Assembly: GCA_029821455.1 (NCBI GenBank)
Contig: JALGTI010000032.1
Location: 1-15,843 of the forward strand
Direction: 5' to 3'
DNA: 15,843 bases
Source: Candidatus Zipacnadia bacterium
GTDB lineage: Bacteria > Armatimonadota > Zipacnadia > Zipacnadales > Zipacnadaceae
Below are positions 8,093 to 14,697 of this stretch, piece by piece. The notes beneath the pieces were generated by a model that was not told the DNA's origin, searched no databases, and was given only the letters and a program-made list of their open reading frames with translations. Each line of letters begins with the position of its first letter. The first letter of the stretch is position 1. The position numbers were made by a program, and so were the translations under genes.

Positions 8093-8190
8093 TACATCGG
8101 GCCACCAACACAATGCTCGGGCAGTCCTTGGCGATCGCCCGTAGCCTCATAGGTGGCTGCGCCTGTTAGCTGCCGATTCGCCACCTAGAG
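8093..8190 (-). pseudogene. Internal fragment of a third prepilin-like gene
   Basis: On the minus strand the fragment reads VANRQLTG in one frame and, after a shift, PPMRLRAIAKDCPSIVLVA in another. Copy A has VANAQLTS and PPLALGEIVKDCASVVLLA at the corresponding place (about 7528-7405). About 100 bases of the middle of the gene remain; both ends are missing. It abuts the conserved terminator flank at 8092, so a former gene end was deleted up to that point. Confidence 0.75.
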
Positions 8191-8276
8191 AGGCAAAGCC
8201 TCCGAGCTGTCGCTCCGAGGCATCTACCCCGTGATAGCCGCGGCACCCTTACGTTCACCCAGACCGAGAAGCCAGG
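8191..8276. other. Short spacer between prepilin remnant and copy B
   Basis: Contains an inverted repeat around CCTCCGAGCTGTCGCTCCGAGG (arms CCTCGGAGC-like, 8200-8221), pairing CCTC.GAGC with GCTCCGAGG. No coding signal was seen. It could contribute to 3'-end formation of copy B. Confidence 0.3.
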
Positions 8277-8933
8277 TCAGTAACCGTCCGTGGCTGTCGG
8301 ATTCCAGGTTACACCATTGTAAGTCTGGGTGCACATATATGTTGTCGGCATCTTGAGCCACTTCGCGTGGCCATCGGTGAAGCCGTGGTTGGCACCACCG
8401 TTGTGCAAGTCGCCGGGCGTGTAGCCCGTGTACCACTCCCCGCCGAGCGGCCCGTAAGGCCAGGTCATGGCCCCGGCATAAGTGCTTGTGCAGTAGATGG
8501 CTCCCACGTCGCACAGTAGCACCACAGAGGCAGGGTCACGCACGATGCTTCCCAGAGAGAGGGGGCCCCTGCCAAACCAGTCGAAGAGCTCGTTGTTGGC
8601 CGCATAGTTGACGTCTTCCCACCTTCTCGACGGGCACGAGAAGATCTGGCGGTTGTTGACGTAGGGGCCGATCTGCGCAGGCCAATTCTGGTTGGGGTCG
8701 CGGGGGCGGGGGCTCCCATACCACCAGGTGTCGTAGCCACACTGGGGGAACATCTCATCATAGTCCTGGACGTACATCAGGAACGCCAGCGCCAATTGCT
8801 TGACATTGCTCAAGCAGCTCGTCTGCCTCGCCTTCTCCCGCGCCCTTGCGAACACCGGAAACAGAATAGCTGCCAGGATTGCGATTATCGCAATCACCAC
8901 GAGCAACTCGATCAACGTAAATCCTTTACGCAT
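8277..8933 (-). CDS. Prepilin-like protein with DGHAKW box, copy B
   Basis: 218 residues. ATG at 8933 has GGAGG eight bases upstream (8946-8942). The leader is very short, MRKG, with cleavage expected after Gly4 and Glu9 at mature position 5. The rest follows the family order: helix, FPVFARAREKARQ, CLSNVKQ, MYVQDYDEM, IFSCPS, and HNGGANHGFTDGHAKW near the C-terminus. It is closely similar to copy A across the whole length, differing mainly in the leader (copy A has eight extra residues) and in the middle third. It is transcribed from its own promoter, divergent from the glycoside-hydrolase gene starting at 9088. Role as for copy A: an exported, helix-anchored surface or pseudopilin-like protein. 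Confidence 0.93.
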   Translation of the reverse strand: MRKGFTLIELLVVIAIIAILAAILFPVFARAREKARQTSCLSNVKQLALAFLMYVQDYDEMFPQCGYDTWWYGSPRPRDPNQNWPAQIGPYVNNRQIFSCPSRRWEDVNYAANNELFDWFGRGPLSLGSIVRDPASVVLLCDVGAIYCTSTYAGAMTWPYGPLGGEWYTGYTPGDLHNGGANHGFTDGHAKWLKMPTTYMCTQTYNGVTWNPTATDGY

Positions 8934-8956
8934 AACACTGTCCTCCTTTGAAGTAT

Positions 8957-8978
8957 CGGGCTTTGTCCACCAAACCCG
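8957..8978 (-). promoter_or_regulatory. Conserved 5'-leader hairpin of prepilin copy B
   Basis: Same 22 bases as 7913-7934: CGGGTTTG, five-base loop, CAAAGCCCG with one bulged G. It begins about seven bases after the -10 box, so it would form at the very 5' end of the transcript. Confidence 0.65.
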
Positions 8979-8985
8979 TATCACT

Positions 8986-9013
8986 ATTATAGCGCGGCGG
9001 AAAGTTTTGTCAA
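8986..9013 (-). promoter_or_regulatory. Consensus sigma-70 promoter of prepilin copy B
   Basis: TTGACA (9013-9008) and TATAAT (8991-8986) on the minus strand, 16-base spacer, both perfect. Spacer bases differ from copy A except for the last few next to the -10 box, so the boxes themselves appear to be under selection. Confidence 0.88.
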
Positions 9014-9087
9014 GCGTCAAAAGAAGAGGGTTTTTCACGCTAGCATGTGAATAATAAATCCAGGTAAGCCAAGTGAGGCAGGTAAGT

Positions 9088-11115
9088 ATGGAGAAAGTCA
9101 GCGCCATTTTGCTAATCCCGGCGGCCATCCTCTGTATCTACGCTGTGCCAGCGGCCCTGGGAGATACCGAACTCATAACCTCCTTCGAGGAGCCCGCCGC
9201 TCTGCAGCAGTGGAGCATACAGGGCCACGGGCAATTGACCGACGCGTGGGCCACCGAGGGGCGCGCCTCCCTGTATCTGCGCTTTGAGGGTGGCTATGGA
9301 CTGCTGGAGGGCCGGGGCGGGATGCCGGGGGACTGGAGCGGCTGGGAGATGATCAAGGTTGACTGCTGGAACCCCGGCCCGCCCTACTCGCTGACGATGC
9401 GGGCGGACAACGACGATGGCCGCACCAGCAGCTCCTGGTATCATCCGCTGCGCACCGGTTTTACCACGCTGGAATTCATCATCCCCGGCTTTGCCGAGCG
9501 CATTGATATTTCAGATGTCGCCCGCTGCCACCTCCGTGTTGACCCGCCTGTGGAAGGCGGGCGCGACCTGGAGCTATACATTGACAACATCCGCTTCTGC
9601 CGCAGCGAGCCGAGAGAAGTGTACCAACCGAAGCTGCCTGAGATAGCCCATCTGGCCCCGAAGATTGCAGGCAACTTCCTACAGAATGGCGACTTTGAGT
9701 TGGGGCTGCAGGGCTGGGGCTCGTGGGGGATGTGGGATGGGGGCGAGTATCGCTTCGGCACCGCAACTGGTGATGGCGTCTATTCAGGCAACTACGCCGC
9801 CGCCATCTACTGCCAGAAGCAAGGGCGTGGCGGTATCTTCAGCAAGCCCTTCACCTTGCCAGAAGCCGGCATCTACACCCTCTCATTCCACGTAAAAGCC
9901 GAGCAGCCTGGCAGCATCGGCTATGGTTTTGAATCGCCCGGTTGGGAGGATGTCTATTGGGCTGAGGCGACCAGACAGTGGCAGCATATCACCCACCGAT
10001 TTGAGCGTCAGGCTGATTTCACTGGCGCTGTCTACATCTACAGTCGCTGCCCAGACACCGTGTACATTGACGAGCTCAGCTTCACCGGGCCGGGTGAGCC
10101 TGCGAGTGCAGTGACAGCCGAGGGGCCGGCGACAGTGATGACGATTGAGGGGGACAAGACGTTCGTCAACGACGAGCCGTTTTTCCCTATTGGCATCTAT
10201 CGCGCTGCACCGGAGCATCTCGATGGCACCGGCTTCAACTGCATCCCCGGCTGGGACCGGGTAGATGCCGCTAGTCTGGACGCCTGCCGAGCGGCCGGGC
10301 TGTATATGCTGCCTGACCTCAGCGGCCTGATGCGCGGGCATCTCCCCCAGCAGGCGGCGCTGGCAATTGCACAGATGCAGAATCATCCGGCCGTGATGGC
10401 GTGGTATCTGTGCGATGAGCCTGACCACGAGAAGTGGAATGTCCCACCGGCCGAAATGCAGCTGGGCACGCGCGTCATCCACGAGGCCGACCCTAACCAC
10501 CCGACGGTCACCGTGGTGATGCCGTGGGCCGAGAGCATCTTCTATCGCTACAAAGACTGCACCGACATCATCGCTACAGACATCTACCCACTAGGCGGTG
10601 GTGGCAGCCCTCTGGAGGTAGCCAACAAGCTCGACATCCTGAGGCGCGCGACCGCCAATAATAAGCCAATCTGGGCGGTCATCGAGTCAACCGCCAAGGC
10701 GACGGTGACACAGGAATATGCTGTCACCTACCTGGCCATAACCCACGGCGCGGATGGCATCCTCTACTGGGAGTATCAGGGCGTCGCGAACACGCCGATG
10801 TGGGCCAGCATGCTTGGAATCGCCAGCGAGTTGGAGCTTCTGACGCCGGTGCTGTGCGCCCCTGACGCCGCTGAGCAGTGCCAGTCCAGCAGCAACCTCA
10901 TCCACCATCTCCTGAAGGACGCCCTCGACGGGCGCTATCTCATCTGCGTCAATGGCAGCGATAGGCCCATGACCGGCGTACGCCTTGAGATCCCGCAGGC
11001 GACGGCGGGGGAGGTCGAGGTGCTCTTTGAGGGGCGCAATCTGCGCCTTCGCAACGGAGCCATCGAGGACGACTTCGCGGCCTGGGAGCGGCATGTGTAT
11101 GCGTGGCCGGGGTAG
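9088..11115 (+). CDS. Secreted glycoside-hydrolase-like protein with two carbohydrate-binding-type domains
   Basis: 675 residues from the ATG at 9088; GAGG lies nine bases upstream, a weak site. A GTG at 9073 is in frame but would add five residues before the signal peptide. Residues 1-25 are a signal peptide ending near AALG. Residues 28-175 form a jelly-roll-type domain (ELITSFEEPAALQQW... LYIDNIRF), and residues 196-340 a second one (NGDFELGLQGWGSW... VYIDELSF) of the CBM4/9 pattern. Residues 350-610 are a GH2/GH5-like barrel: FVNDEPFFPIGIYRA, then MAWYLCDEPD with Glu444 as candidate acid/base, and WAVIEST with Glu533 as candidate nucleophile. A short C-terminal beta domain follows. The likely role is polysaccharide binding and cleavage outside the cell; substrate unknown. 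It is divergent from prepilin copy B and convergent with the thioredoxin gene. Confidence 0.88.
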   Translation: MEKVSAILLIPAAILCIYAVPAALGDTELITSFEEPAALQQWSIQGHGQLTDAWATEGRASLYLRFEGGYGLLEGRGGMPGDWSGWEMIKVDCWNPGPPYSLTMRADNDDGRTSSSWYHPLRTGFTTLEFIIPGFAERIDISDVARCHLRVDPPVEGGRDLELYIDNIRFCRSEPREVYQPKLPEIAHLAPKIAGNFLQNGDFELGLQGWGSWGMWDGGEYRFGTATGDGVYSGNYAAAIYCQKQGRGGIFSKPFTLPEAGIYTLSFHVKAEQPGSIGYGFESPGWEDVYWAEATRQWQHITHRFERQADFTGAVYIYSRCPDTVYIDELSFTGPGEPASAVTAEGPATVMTIEGDKTFVNDEPFFPIGIYRAAPEHLDGTGFNCIPGWDRVDAASLDACRAAGLYMLPDLSGLMRGHLPQQAALAIAQMQNHPAVMAWYLCDEPDHEKWNVPPAEMQLGTRVIHEADPNHPTVTVVMPWAESIFYRYKDCTDIIATDIYPLGGGGSPLEVANKLDILRRATANNKPIWAVIESTAKATVTQEYAVTYLAITHGADGILYWEYQGVANTPMWASMLGIASELELLTPVLCAPDAAEQCQSSSNLIHHLLKDALDGRYLICVNGSDRPMTGVRLEIPQATAGEVEVLFEGRNLRLRNGAIEDDFAAWERHVYAWPG

Positions 11116-11170
11116 AGTGGCCTCGGATTTGTCTTTCGCAGAAGCACGCTTTGGCTGTCTATCTGACAGG

Positions 11171-11194
11171 GGGGGTGACGCTAGCGTCACCCCC
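11171..11194. repeat. Perfect 24-bp palindrome
   Basis: GGGGGTGACGCT followed directly by its reverse complement, with CTAG at the centre. It lies 55 bases after the glycoside-hydrolase stop. Possible hairpin or a binding site for a symmetric protein. Confidence 0.8.
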
Positions 11195-11198
11195 AAGG

Positions 11199-11218
11199 AA
11201 TGGCTTACCTAAGCCATT
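11199..11218. repeat. Inverted repeat with 9-bp arms
   Basis: AATGGCTTA, two bases, TAAGCCATT. Perfect arms; begins five bases after the 24-bp palindrome. Confidence 0.75.
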
Positions 11219-11225
11219 CTTGGCA

Positions 11226-11262
11226 TGTTCTATGTCTAGTTAAACCCGAGAAACACAGAACA
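11226..11262. repeat. Inverted repeat with 10-bp arms, one mismatch
   Basis: TGTTCTATGT (11226-11235) pairs with ACACAGAACA (11253-11262) except for one A-C mismatch; 17-base loop. Confidence 0.6.
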
Positions 11263-11299
11263 TCTGTTCCATAGGAATATATTGGTGACCATCCCCAGT

Positions 11300-11323
11300 T
11301 GCCTCTCCTTTGCAGGAGAGGCA
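11300..11323. repeat. Inverted repeat with 9-bp arms
   Basis: TGCCTCTCC, six-base loop, GGAGAGGCA. Perfect arms. No T-run follows on either strand. Confidence 0.75.
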
Positions 11324-11410
11324 GCATCTTGGGTTCGCGGGTTAACCGGCTGGCTGGAGAATGCCTCACGATCCTCCTCATCAGGATGCACTGCGATGGC
11401 TGGTGCCGTG

Positions 11411-11905
11411 CTACTTATCTAGCTTGATCCCATTGGATTCTAGCCACTCTAAGAGGTCTGCGGCCTGCAAGTAACGTTCATGGCGGTCGAGCTCCTCACC
11501 TTGAGGGTTGACGATGATAAGTGTCGGAATCACCCTCAGACGCCACAGTTTGGTTATGTGCGCGTTCGGATCAGCGCTGACCTTCACCAAGTCTATGTTG
11601 CCCTCCAGCCTGGGTGCTAGTTCAAGCAAGAGCTCGTCCATCTTCTGGCACTCATCAGATTTGTCAGAGCCGAATGCGACAAGGCAGGGGAGGCCGGAGC
11701 CGGTGGGGATGTCGAGGAGCTGGGCGGCATGGTCATTTGTTTCAAGCGGCCCACAGCCACAGCCCGCTTCCTCATCGCTGGCGGTATGAGTTGGAGGACT
11801 GGCCGCCACTGACTGAGATTGCGGTGGGGACTTTCCCACCTTTAGCCAGACCACAAAGGCTACCACGGCCACCATTACTAGGACTATCGGTACATATCGG
11901 CGCAT
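11411..11905 (-). CDS. Membrane-anchored thioredoxin-like protein with a single active-site cysteine
   Basis: 164 residues. ATG at 11905 has GGAGG six bases upstream, which decides against the longer frame. Residues 4-23 are a membrane segment placing the rest outside the cytoplasm. A linker contains CGCG (Cys49, Cys51). The thioredoxin fold follows: LVAFGSDKSDECQKMDELLLEL, IDLVKVSADPN, then the cis-proline strand VIPTLIIVNPQGEE (Pro117). At the usual CXXC site the sequence is Ser83-Asp-Glu-Cys86, so only the second cysteine position is kept; the first is Ser. With one Cys it could not work as an ordinary dithiol oxidoreductase unless Cys49/51 or Cys74 takes part. It lies 38 bases after the prepilin gene ending at 11944 and is probably in one operon with it. 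Confidence 0.88.
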   Translation of the reverse strand: MRRYVPIVLVMVAVVAFVVWLKVGKSPPQSQSVAASPPTHTASDEEAGCGCGPLETNDHAAQLLDIPTGSGLPCLVAFGSDKSDECQKMDELLLELAPRLEGNIDLVKVSADPNAHITKLWRLRVIPTLIIVNPQGEELDRHERYLQAADLLEWLESNGIKLDK

Positions 11906-11943
11906 GCTGTGCCTCCGACAGGCAGACTGGATCGATTCGGCGC

Positions 11944-12588
11944 TCAGGGCAAGTTCTTCCACATGTTGTGAGGCGAGATCGTTTGCTCATACCTCAGCCA
12001 CTTGGCATGGCCATCAAAGAAGGTATAGTTGCTGCCCCCTTGATGCCGGCGCTGCACGGGCCACACCGGCGGATAGTGTTCGCGGTCCTGGACATGATAG
12101 TCGGGGCAGACGCGGCAAGTAGCCTTCTGGGACTCGCCGAGCATAATCATCTCGGCGGGGTAGTAGATTTGCGCTAGCGAGACGTAGTGGGGCAAGCCAG
12201 TATAGTTGACGCTGGTAGGGTCCAATGTCCAACCGTGGCAAATATACCCGTAGCTGCCAACCACCCCGTGCCCGCCCACAGCGCCACGATGTGACGGGCA
12301 GATGAGTATCTGCCAGTTGTTGATGTAGGGTTGGAGCATCTCGAACCAGTAAGCATAGACTTGCGAGGGGTCACGGTGGCAGTGGGTCACGCACATCTCG
12401 TCGTAGTCCTGGGCGTACATAATCGCGGCAGTGCCCAGTTGTTTCATATTGCTTAGGCACGCGATAGCGCGAGCCTTCTCGCGCGCCTGTCCAAACACCG
12501 GAAAAAGTATGGCTGCCAGGATGGCGATGATTGCGATCACCACTAGCAACTCAATCAACGTGAAACCCTCTTCCCTCGTTTGACACAT
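11944..12588 (-). CDS. Prepilin-like protein with DGHAKW box, paired with thioredoxin-like gene
   Basis: 214 residues from ATG 12588. The leader is MCQTREEG, with cleavage expected after Gly8 and Glu13 at mature position 5; it is acidic, unlike the basic leaders of its paralogs. The ribosome site is unusual: AGGAG lies 14 bases upstream (12607-12603), so the start is less certain, but the nearer ATG at 12599 is out of frame. The protein keeps the helix, FPVFGQAREKAR, CLSNMKQ, MYAQDYDEM, ILICPS, and HQGGSNYTFFDGHAKW. It has more cysteines than its paralogs (including CRVC in the middle). The thioredoxin-like gene follows at once. Function as for the family: exported, helix-anchored surface or pseudopilin-like protein. 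Confidence 0.9.
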   Translation of the reverse strand: MCQTREEGFTLIELLVVIAIIAILAAILFPVFGQAREKARAIACLSNMKQLGTAAIMYAQDYDEMCVTHCHRDPSQVYAYWFEMLQPYINNWQILICPSHRGAVGGHGVVGSYGYICHGWTLDPTSVNYTGLPHYVSLAQIYYPAEMIMLGESQKATCRVCPDYHVQDREHYPPVWPVQRRHQGGSNYTFFDGHAKWLRYEQTISPHNMWKNLP

Positions 12589-12800
12589 CGCTTGTGCATC
12601 ATCTCCTAAAGGTAGTTGTGTAAGGCTATTGCATGCTGCAGAATGATAACGCGCCGCCGCTGGCCCTCGCGCGAGCCCGGCCGTCAAACCGGATGCCCCT
12701 GCACTACTTATACTACCACCCTTCAATGGCGGTTTGCGCAAGAAAATGGTAAGACTTATGGGCAGTTTCTTGAGTTTACGTCAGTCATTTATGACGCAGC
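12589..12800. promoter_or_regulatory. Upstream region of the third complete prepilin gene
   Basis: No gene. On the minus strand possible -10 boxes are TATAAG near 12712 and TATCAT near 12648, but neither has a -35 at normal spacing (TTGCGC is 23 bases above the first). A small palindrome GTCAT-TT-ATGAC lies at 12784-12795. The promoter is therefore different from those of copies A and B. Confidence 0.3.
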
Positions 12801-12829
12801 AAAAAATGGGGGGCCACTCGTAGCCCCCC
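12801..12829 (-). terminator. Rho-independent terminator after lipoprotein copy 1
   Basis: GGGGGGC (12808-12814) and GCCCCCC (12823-12829) form a perfect 7-bp GC stem with an eight-base loop. On the minus strand it is followed by A and six T's (complement of 12801-12806). It lies about 85 bases beyond the stop at 12914. Confidence 0.85.
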
Positions 12830-12913
12830 AAGGGAATCTGGTGCGTGTCTATGCCTGCCGAGGGCGCCGGCTCTAATGTCTAGCCCGGACAACAACAGGC
12901 CTTCGCCGGGGTT

Positions 12914-13771
12914 CTAATCCGGACGCACTGCGATGGCCATCGCCTCGCGCATACTTACCAGCCACTCCTTGGCTAGCTTTTCCGAAGTGGTATCTTCGAG
13001 TTCGGCATCCACCTCGGTGACCGTGGCCAGCACCTCGCCGTGAAGCGTCACCGCCCACTGATCATCAATCTTCTCGCGCTTGAACAAGGGTGGCTGAGGC
13101 GACCCCTCGATCCAGGCCAGGAGCGCATCGGCGGCCTGGCTTGCCCGCTCGTAAGGGCTATCATCACCCAGCGGGGCTCGGAACTTGACGGCGACACGGT
13201 CGCCAATGACCAGATGGCCTATCTCCTGGTCGCCCTTTGTGACCCTGATGGCGTCAATTTCAACCACAATCTCACGCGGAGGGCGAACGGATTGGGCTTC
13301 CTCCTCGCTGGCGACGTGGGCCTTGCCGGCCACCCAGGCGGCGACCATAGACTTGAGGTCGTCATGGGTCCAGTAGTATCCGACCGGGTTCCTGAAGTCC
13401 ACGATTTGCTGCTCGCCATTTTCGTCTTCCCAGACTTGAATCAGGCTGCCGTTGACCTGGATAGCCATGCAGTCCAGGCCGTCCTGCTTCCAGCGCTGGG
13501 TGCCTGGGCCGTCGTCGCCAAAGTCAACAAACTCCAGGCTGACCTGGTCACCATACTCCTCGTCGAGCTCTTCGAGCACCTCGATGGTCGGCTCCTGACA
13601 GTGGCTGGTAACATTGATGTAGGCGAGGATGTTGACCCCTGACGGGGCTTGTGCTGTGGGTGTGGGTGGCGGGGGCATGACTGGGGCGATGGGCTCCGGC
13701 TTCGGAGCACAGCCGAGAATGGCTGCGGCGATTATGAGCAGCCCAAGAGTCAAATACAATGGTCTTGACAT
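12914..13771 (-). CDS. Thioredoxin-like lipoprotein, copy 1
   Basis: 285 residues. ATG 13771 has AGGAGG eight bases upstream. The signal ends in the lipobox ILGC, with Cys21 the lipidated residue, followed by a Pro-rich linker to about 45. Residues 46-150 have thioredoxin-fold order: NILAYINVTSHCQEPTIEVL (Cys58), VSLEFVDFGDD, then GLDCMAIQVNG where the cis-proline strand should be, and a final helix. CXXC is absent; Cys58 and Cys101 could pair or act singly. Residues 165-285 form a second domain (DRVAVKFRAPL, PYERASQAADALLAW, EVLATVTEVDAE) resembling the extracytoplasmic domain before some mechanosensitive channels, notably cyanobacterial ones. The protein sits 53 bases after a prepilin gene, probably in one operon, and should be tethered outside the inner membrane or to the outer membrane. 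Its partner is unknown. Confidence 0.88.
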   Translation of the reverse strand: MSRPLYLTLGLLIIAAAILGCAPKPEPIAPVMPPPPTPTAQAPSGVNILAYINVTSHCQEPTIEVLEELDEEYGDQVSLEFVDFGDDGPGTQRWKQDGLDCMAIQVNGSLIQVWEDENGEQQIVDFRNPVGYYWTHDDLKSMVAAWVAGKAHVASEEEAQSVRPPREIVVEIDAIRVTKGDQEIGHLVIGDRVAVKFRAPLGDDSPYERASQAADALLAWIEGSPQPPLFKREKIDDQWAVTLHGEVLATVTEVDAELEDTTSEKLAKEWLVSMREAMAIAVRPD

Positions 13772-13815
13772 GACTAATCCCTCCTAACGCACCTAGGCAT
13801 AGTAACTTATCCGGG

Positions 13816-13841
13816 CGATAACTGTCAACGATAACTGTCAA
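13816..13841. repeat. Perfect 13-bp tandem repeat across a prepilin stop codon
   Basis: CGATAACTGTCAA occurs twice in immediate succession (13816-13828 and 13829-13841). The stop codon of the adjacent prepilin gene (13825-13827) is made by the junction; with a single copy the frame would read through. Confidence 0.85.
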
Positions 13842-14451
13842 TTGGCCTGCCGACGGTGTACTTGACGTGGCCGTCGAGGAAGCTGACCAGGATGCCACCC
13901 GCTGCGCCTCCCTTAGGGCGCTTGTGCGGCCAGATCGGACACTTCTTGCGGAACCAGTCGCTCATCAGCCAGCATTGGCTATCGCTGGCTTCGCTCAGAA
14001 TCCGTGGAGTCATACCGGGTGTTCGCGGGTCCACAAACAGGAACGAAAAGTACTTGTAGCTGATGTTGCCGGCGGCCCAGTTGGCGTCAGTGCTGATAAT
14101 GGAGTCGCCGCCGGGCCCAAAATAGTCGTCGCTCTGGGCACCGGCTTCGCAGGCCCTCGCGCTGGGGCAGTAGAAGATCTGGCGGTTGCTGACATACGGA
14201 TACAGGCCCAAGGTTAGTTCGGGGTGCGGGTTCCCCATCGTCTGGGCGATCGGGAACAGCTCGTCATAGTCCTGTGCGTACATATGCAGGGCCAGGTTGA
14301 GCTGTTTGAGGTTGCTCAGGCAGGCTGTCTCTCGCGCCTTCTCCCGTGCCCGGGCAAACACGGGAAACAAGATGGCGGCCAGGATCGCGATGATCGCAAT
14401 CACGACCAGAAGTTCAATAAGCGTAAAACCACGCCGATTCAGTTGGCTCAT
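13825..14451 (-). CDS. Prepilin-like protein, paired with lipoprotein copy 1
   Basis: 208 residues from ATG 14451. GGAG lies 11 bases upstream (14466-14463), a long spacing also seen for the paralog starting at 12588; a TTG at 14487 is in frame but has no better site. Leader MSQLNRRG, cleavage expected after Gly8, Glu13 at mature position 5. The helix, FPVFARAREKARE, CLSNLKQ, MYAQDYDEL and IFYCPS follow. The C-terminal box is changed: GGILVSFLDGHVKY keeps Asp-Gly but has no His ten residues before it, unlike the other prepilins here. The stop is created by a 13-bp tandem duplication, though the length agrees with the remnant in copy 2, which also ends two to three residues after the PI.SY motif. 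The lipoprotein gene follows 53 bases later on the same strand. Confidence 0.9.
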   Translation of the reverse strand: MSQLNRRGFTLIELLVVIAIIAILAAILFPVFARAREKARETACLSNLKQLNLALHMYAQDYDELFPIAQTMGNPHPELTLGLYPYVSNRQIFYCPSARACEAGAQSDDYFGPGGDSIISTDANWAAGNISYKYFSFLFVDPRTPGMTPRILSEASDSQCWLMSDWFRKKCPIWPHKRPKGGAAGGILVSFLDGHVKYTVGRPIDSYR

Positions 14452-14585
14452 CCTCGCGTCATCTCCGAGTCGAGTTTGTCTGGCCAAATTGCCGCGTTAA
14501 CTCTACTCGTCGGTGCGCAAGGGACGCGTAAGTATTTCGCAAGATTTTCGGAAGGCAAACAAATACAAGGGGCGCGAGCAAGAGA
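14452..14585. promoter_or_regulatory. Upstream region of the prepilin gene in copy 1
   Basis: On the minus strand TAGAGT (near 14507-14502) lies where copy 2 has TATAAT, in a flank that is alignable between the two copies. No -35 box at usual spacing is apparent (TTACGC is 20 bases above in both). A -10 with an activator or an alternative sigma factor is possible. Confidence 0.3.
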
Positions 14586-14607
14586 ATGGGGGGGCCAGTC
14601 GTAGCTC
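14586..14607 (-). terminator. Degraded terminator after lipoprotein copy 2
   Basis: Counterpart of 12801-12829. The stem GGGGGGC / GCTCCCC now has one mismatch and the T-run has become ATTCTCTTG on the minus strand. Transcription from copy 2 may read through into copy 1. Confidence 0.5.
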
Positions 14608-14697
14608 CCCAAGGGAATCTGGTGCGTGTCTATGCCTGCCGCGAGCGCCGGGCTTCCCAATGTCTAGCCCGGGCAACAACAGGCCTTCGCCGGGGTT

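Larger units (their letters stand above)
8040..9070. repeat. Tandem duplication, copy B (terminator stem, prepilin remnant, prepilin gene, promoter)
   Basis: Second copy of the unit 6988-8039. It differs by holding an extra prepilin remnant (8093-8190) between the terminator stem and the gene, and by having lost the T-run after the stem. Confidence 0.7.
11116..11410. other. Gene-free stretch between convergent genes, rich in inverted repeats
   Basis: No open frame of note. It holds four separate inverted repeats within about 155 bases (listed individually). None is followed by a T-run on either strand, so they are not classical intrinsic terminators, but they may stop or stabilise the 3' ends of both convergent transcripts. 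Confidence 0.6.
12801..14560. repeat. Duplicated prepilin-lipoprotein unit, copy 1
   Basis: Matches 14585-15720 at an offset of 1784 bases over the terminator, the 84-base 3' flank, the whole lipoprotein gene, the end of the prepilin gene and part of the region upstream of the prepilin. Long stretches of the lipoprotein genes are identical. The intact prepilin and strong terminator are in this copy. Confidence 0.85.

Noticed and set aside
11226..11345. tRNA or group II intron domain suggested by GGGTTCGCGGGTT and nearby stems
   Set aside because: No cloverleaf with a 7-bp acceptor stem and anticodon arm could be built, and the domain V pattern is absent.
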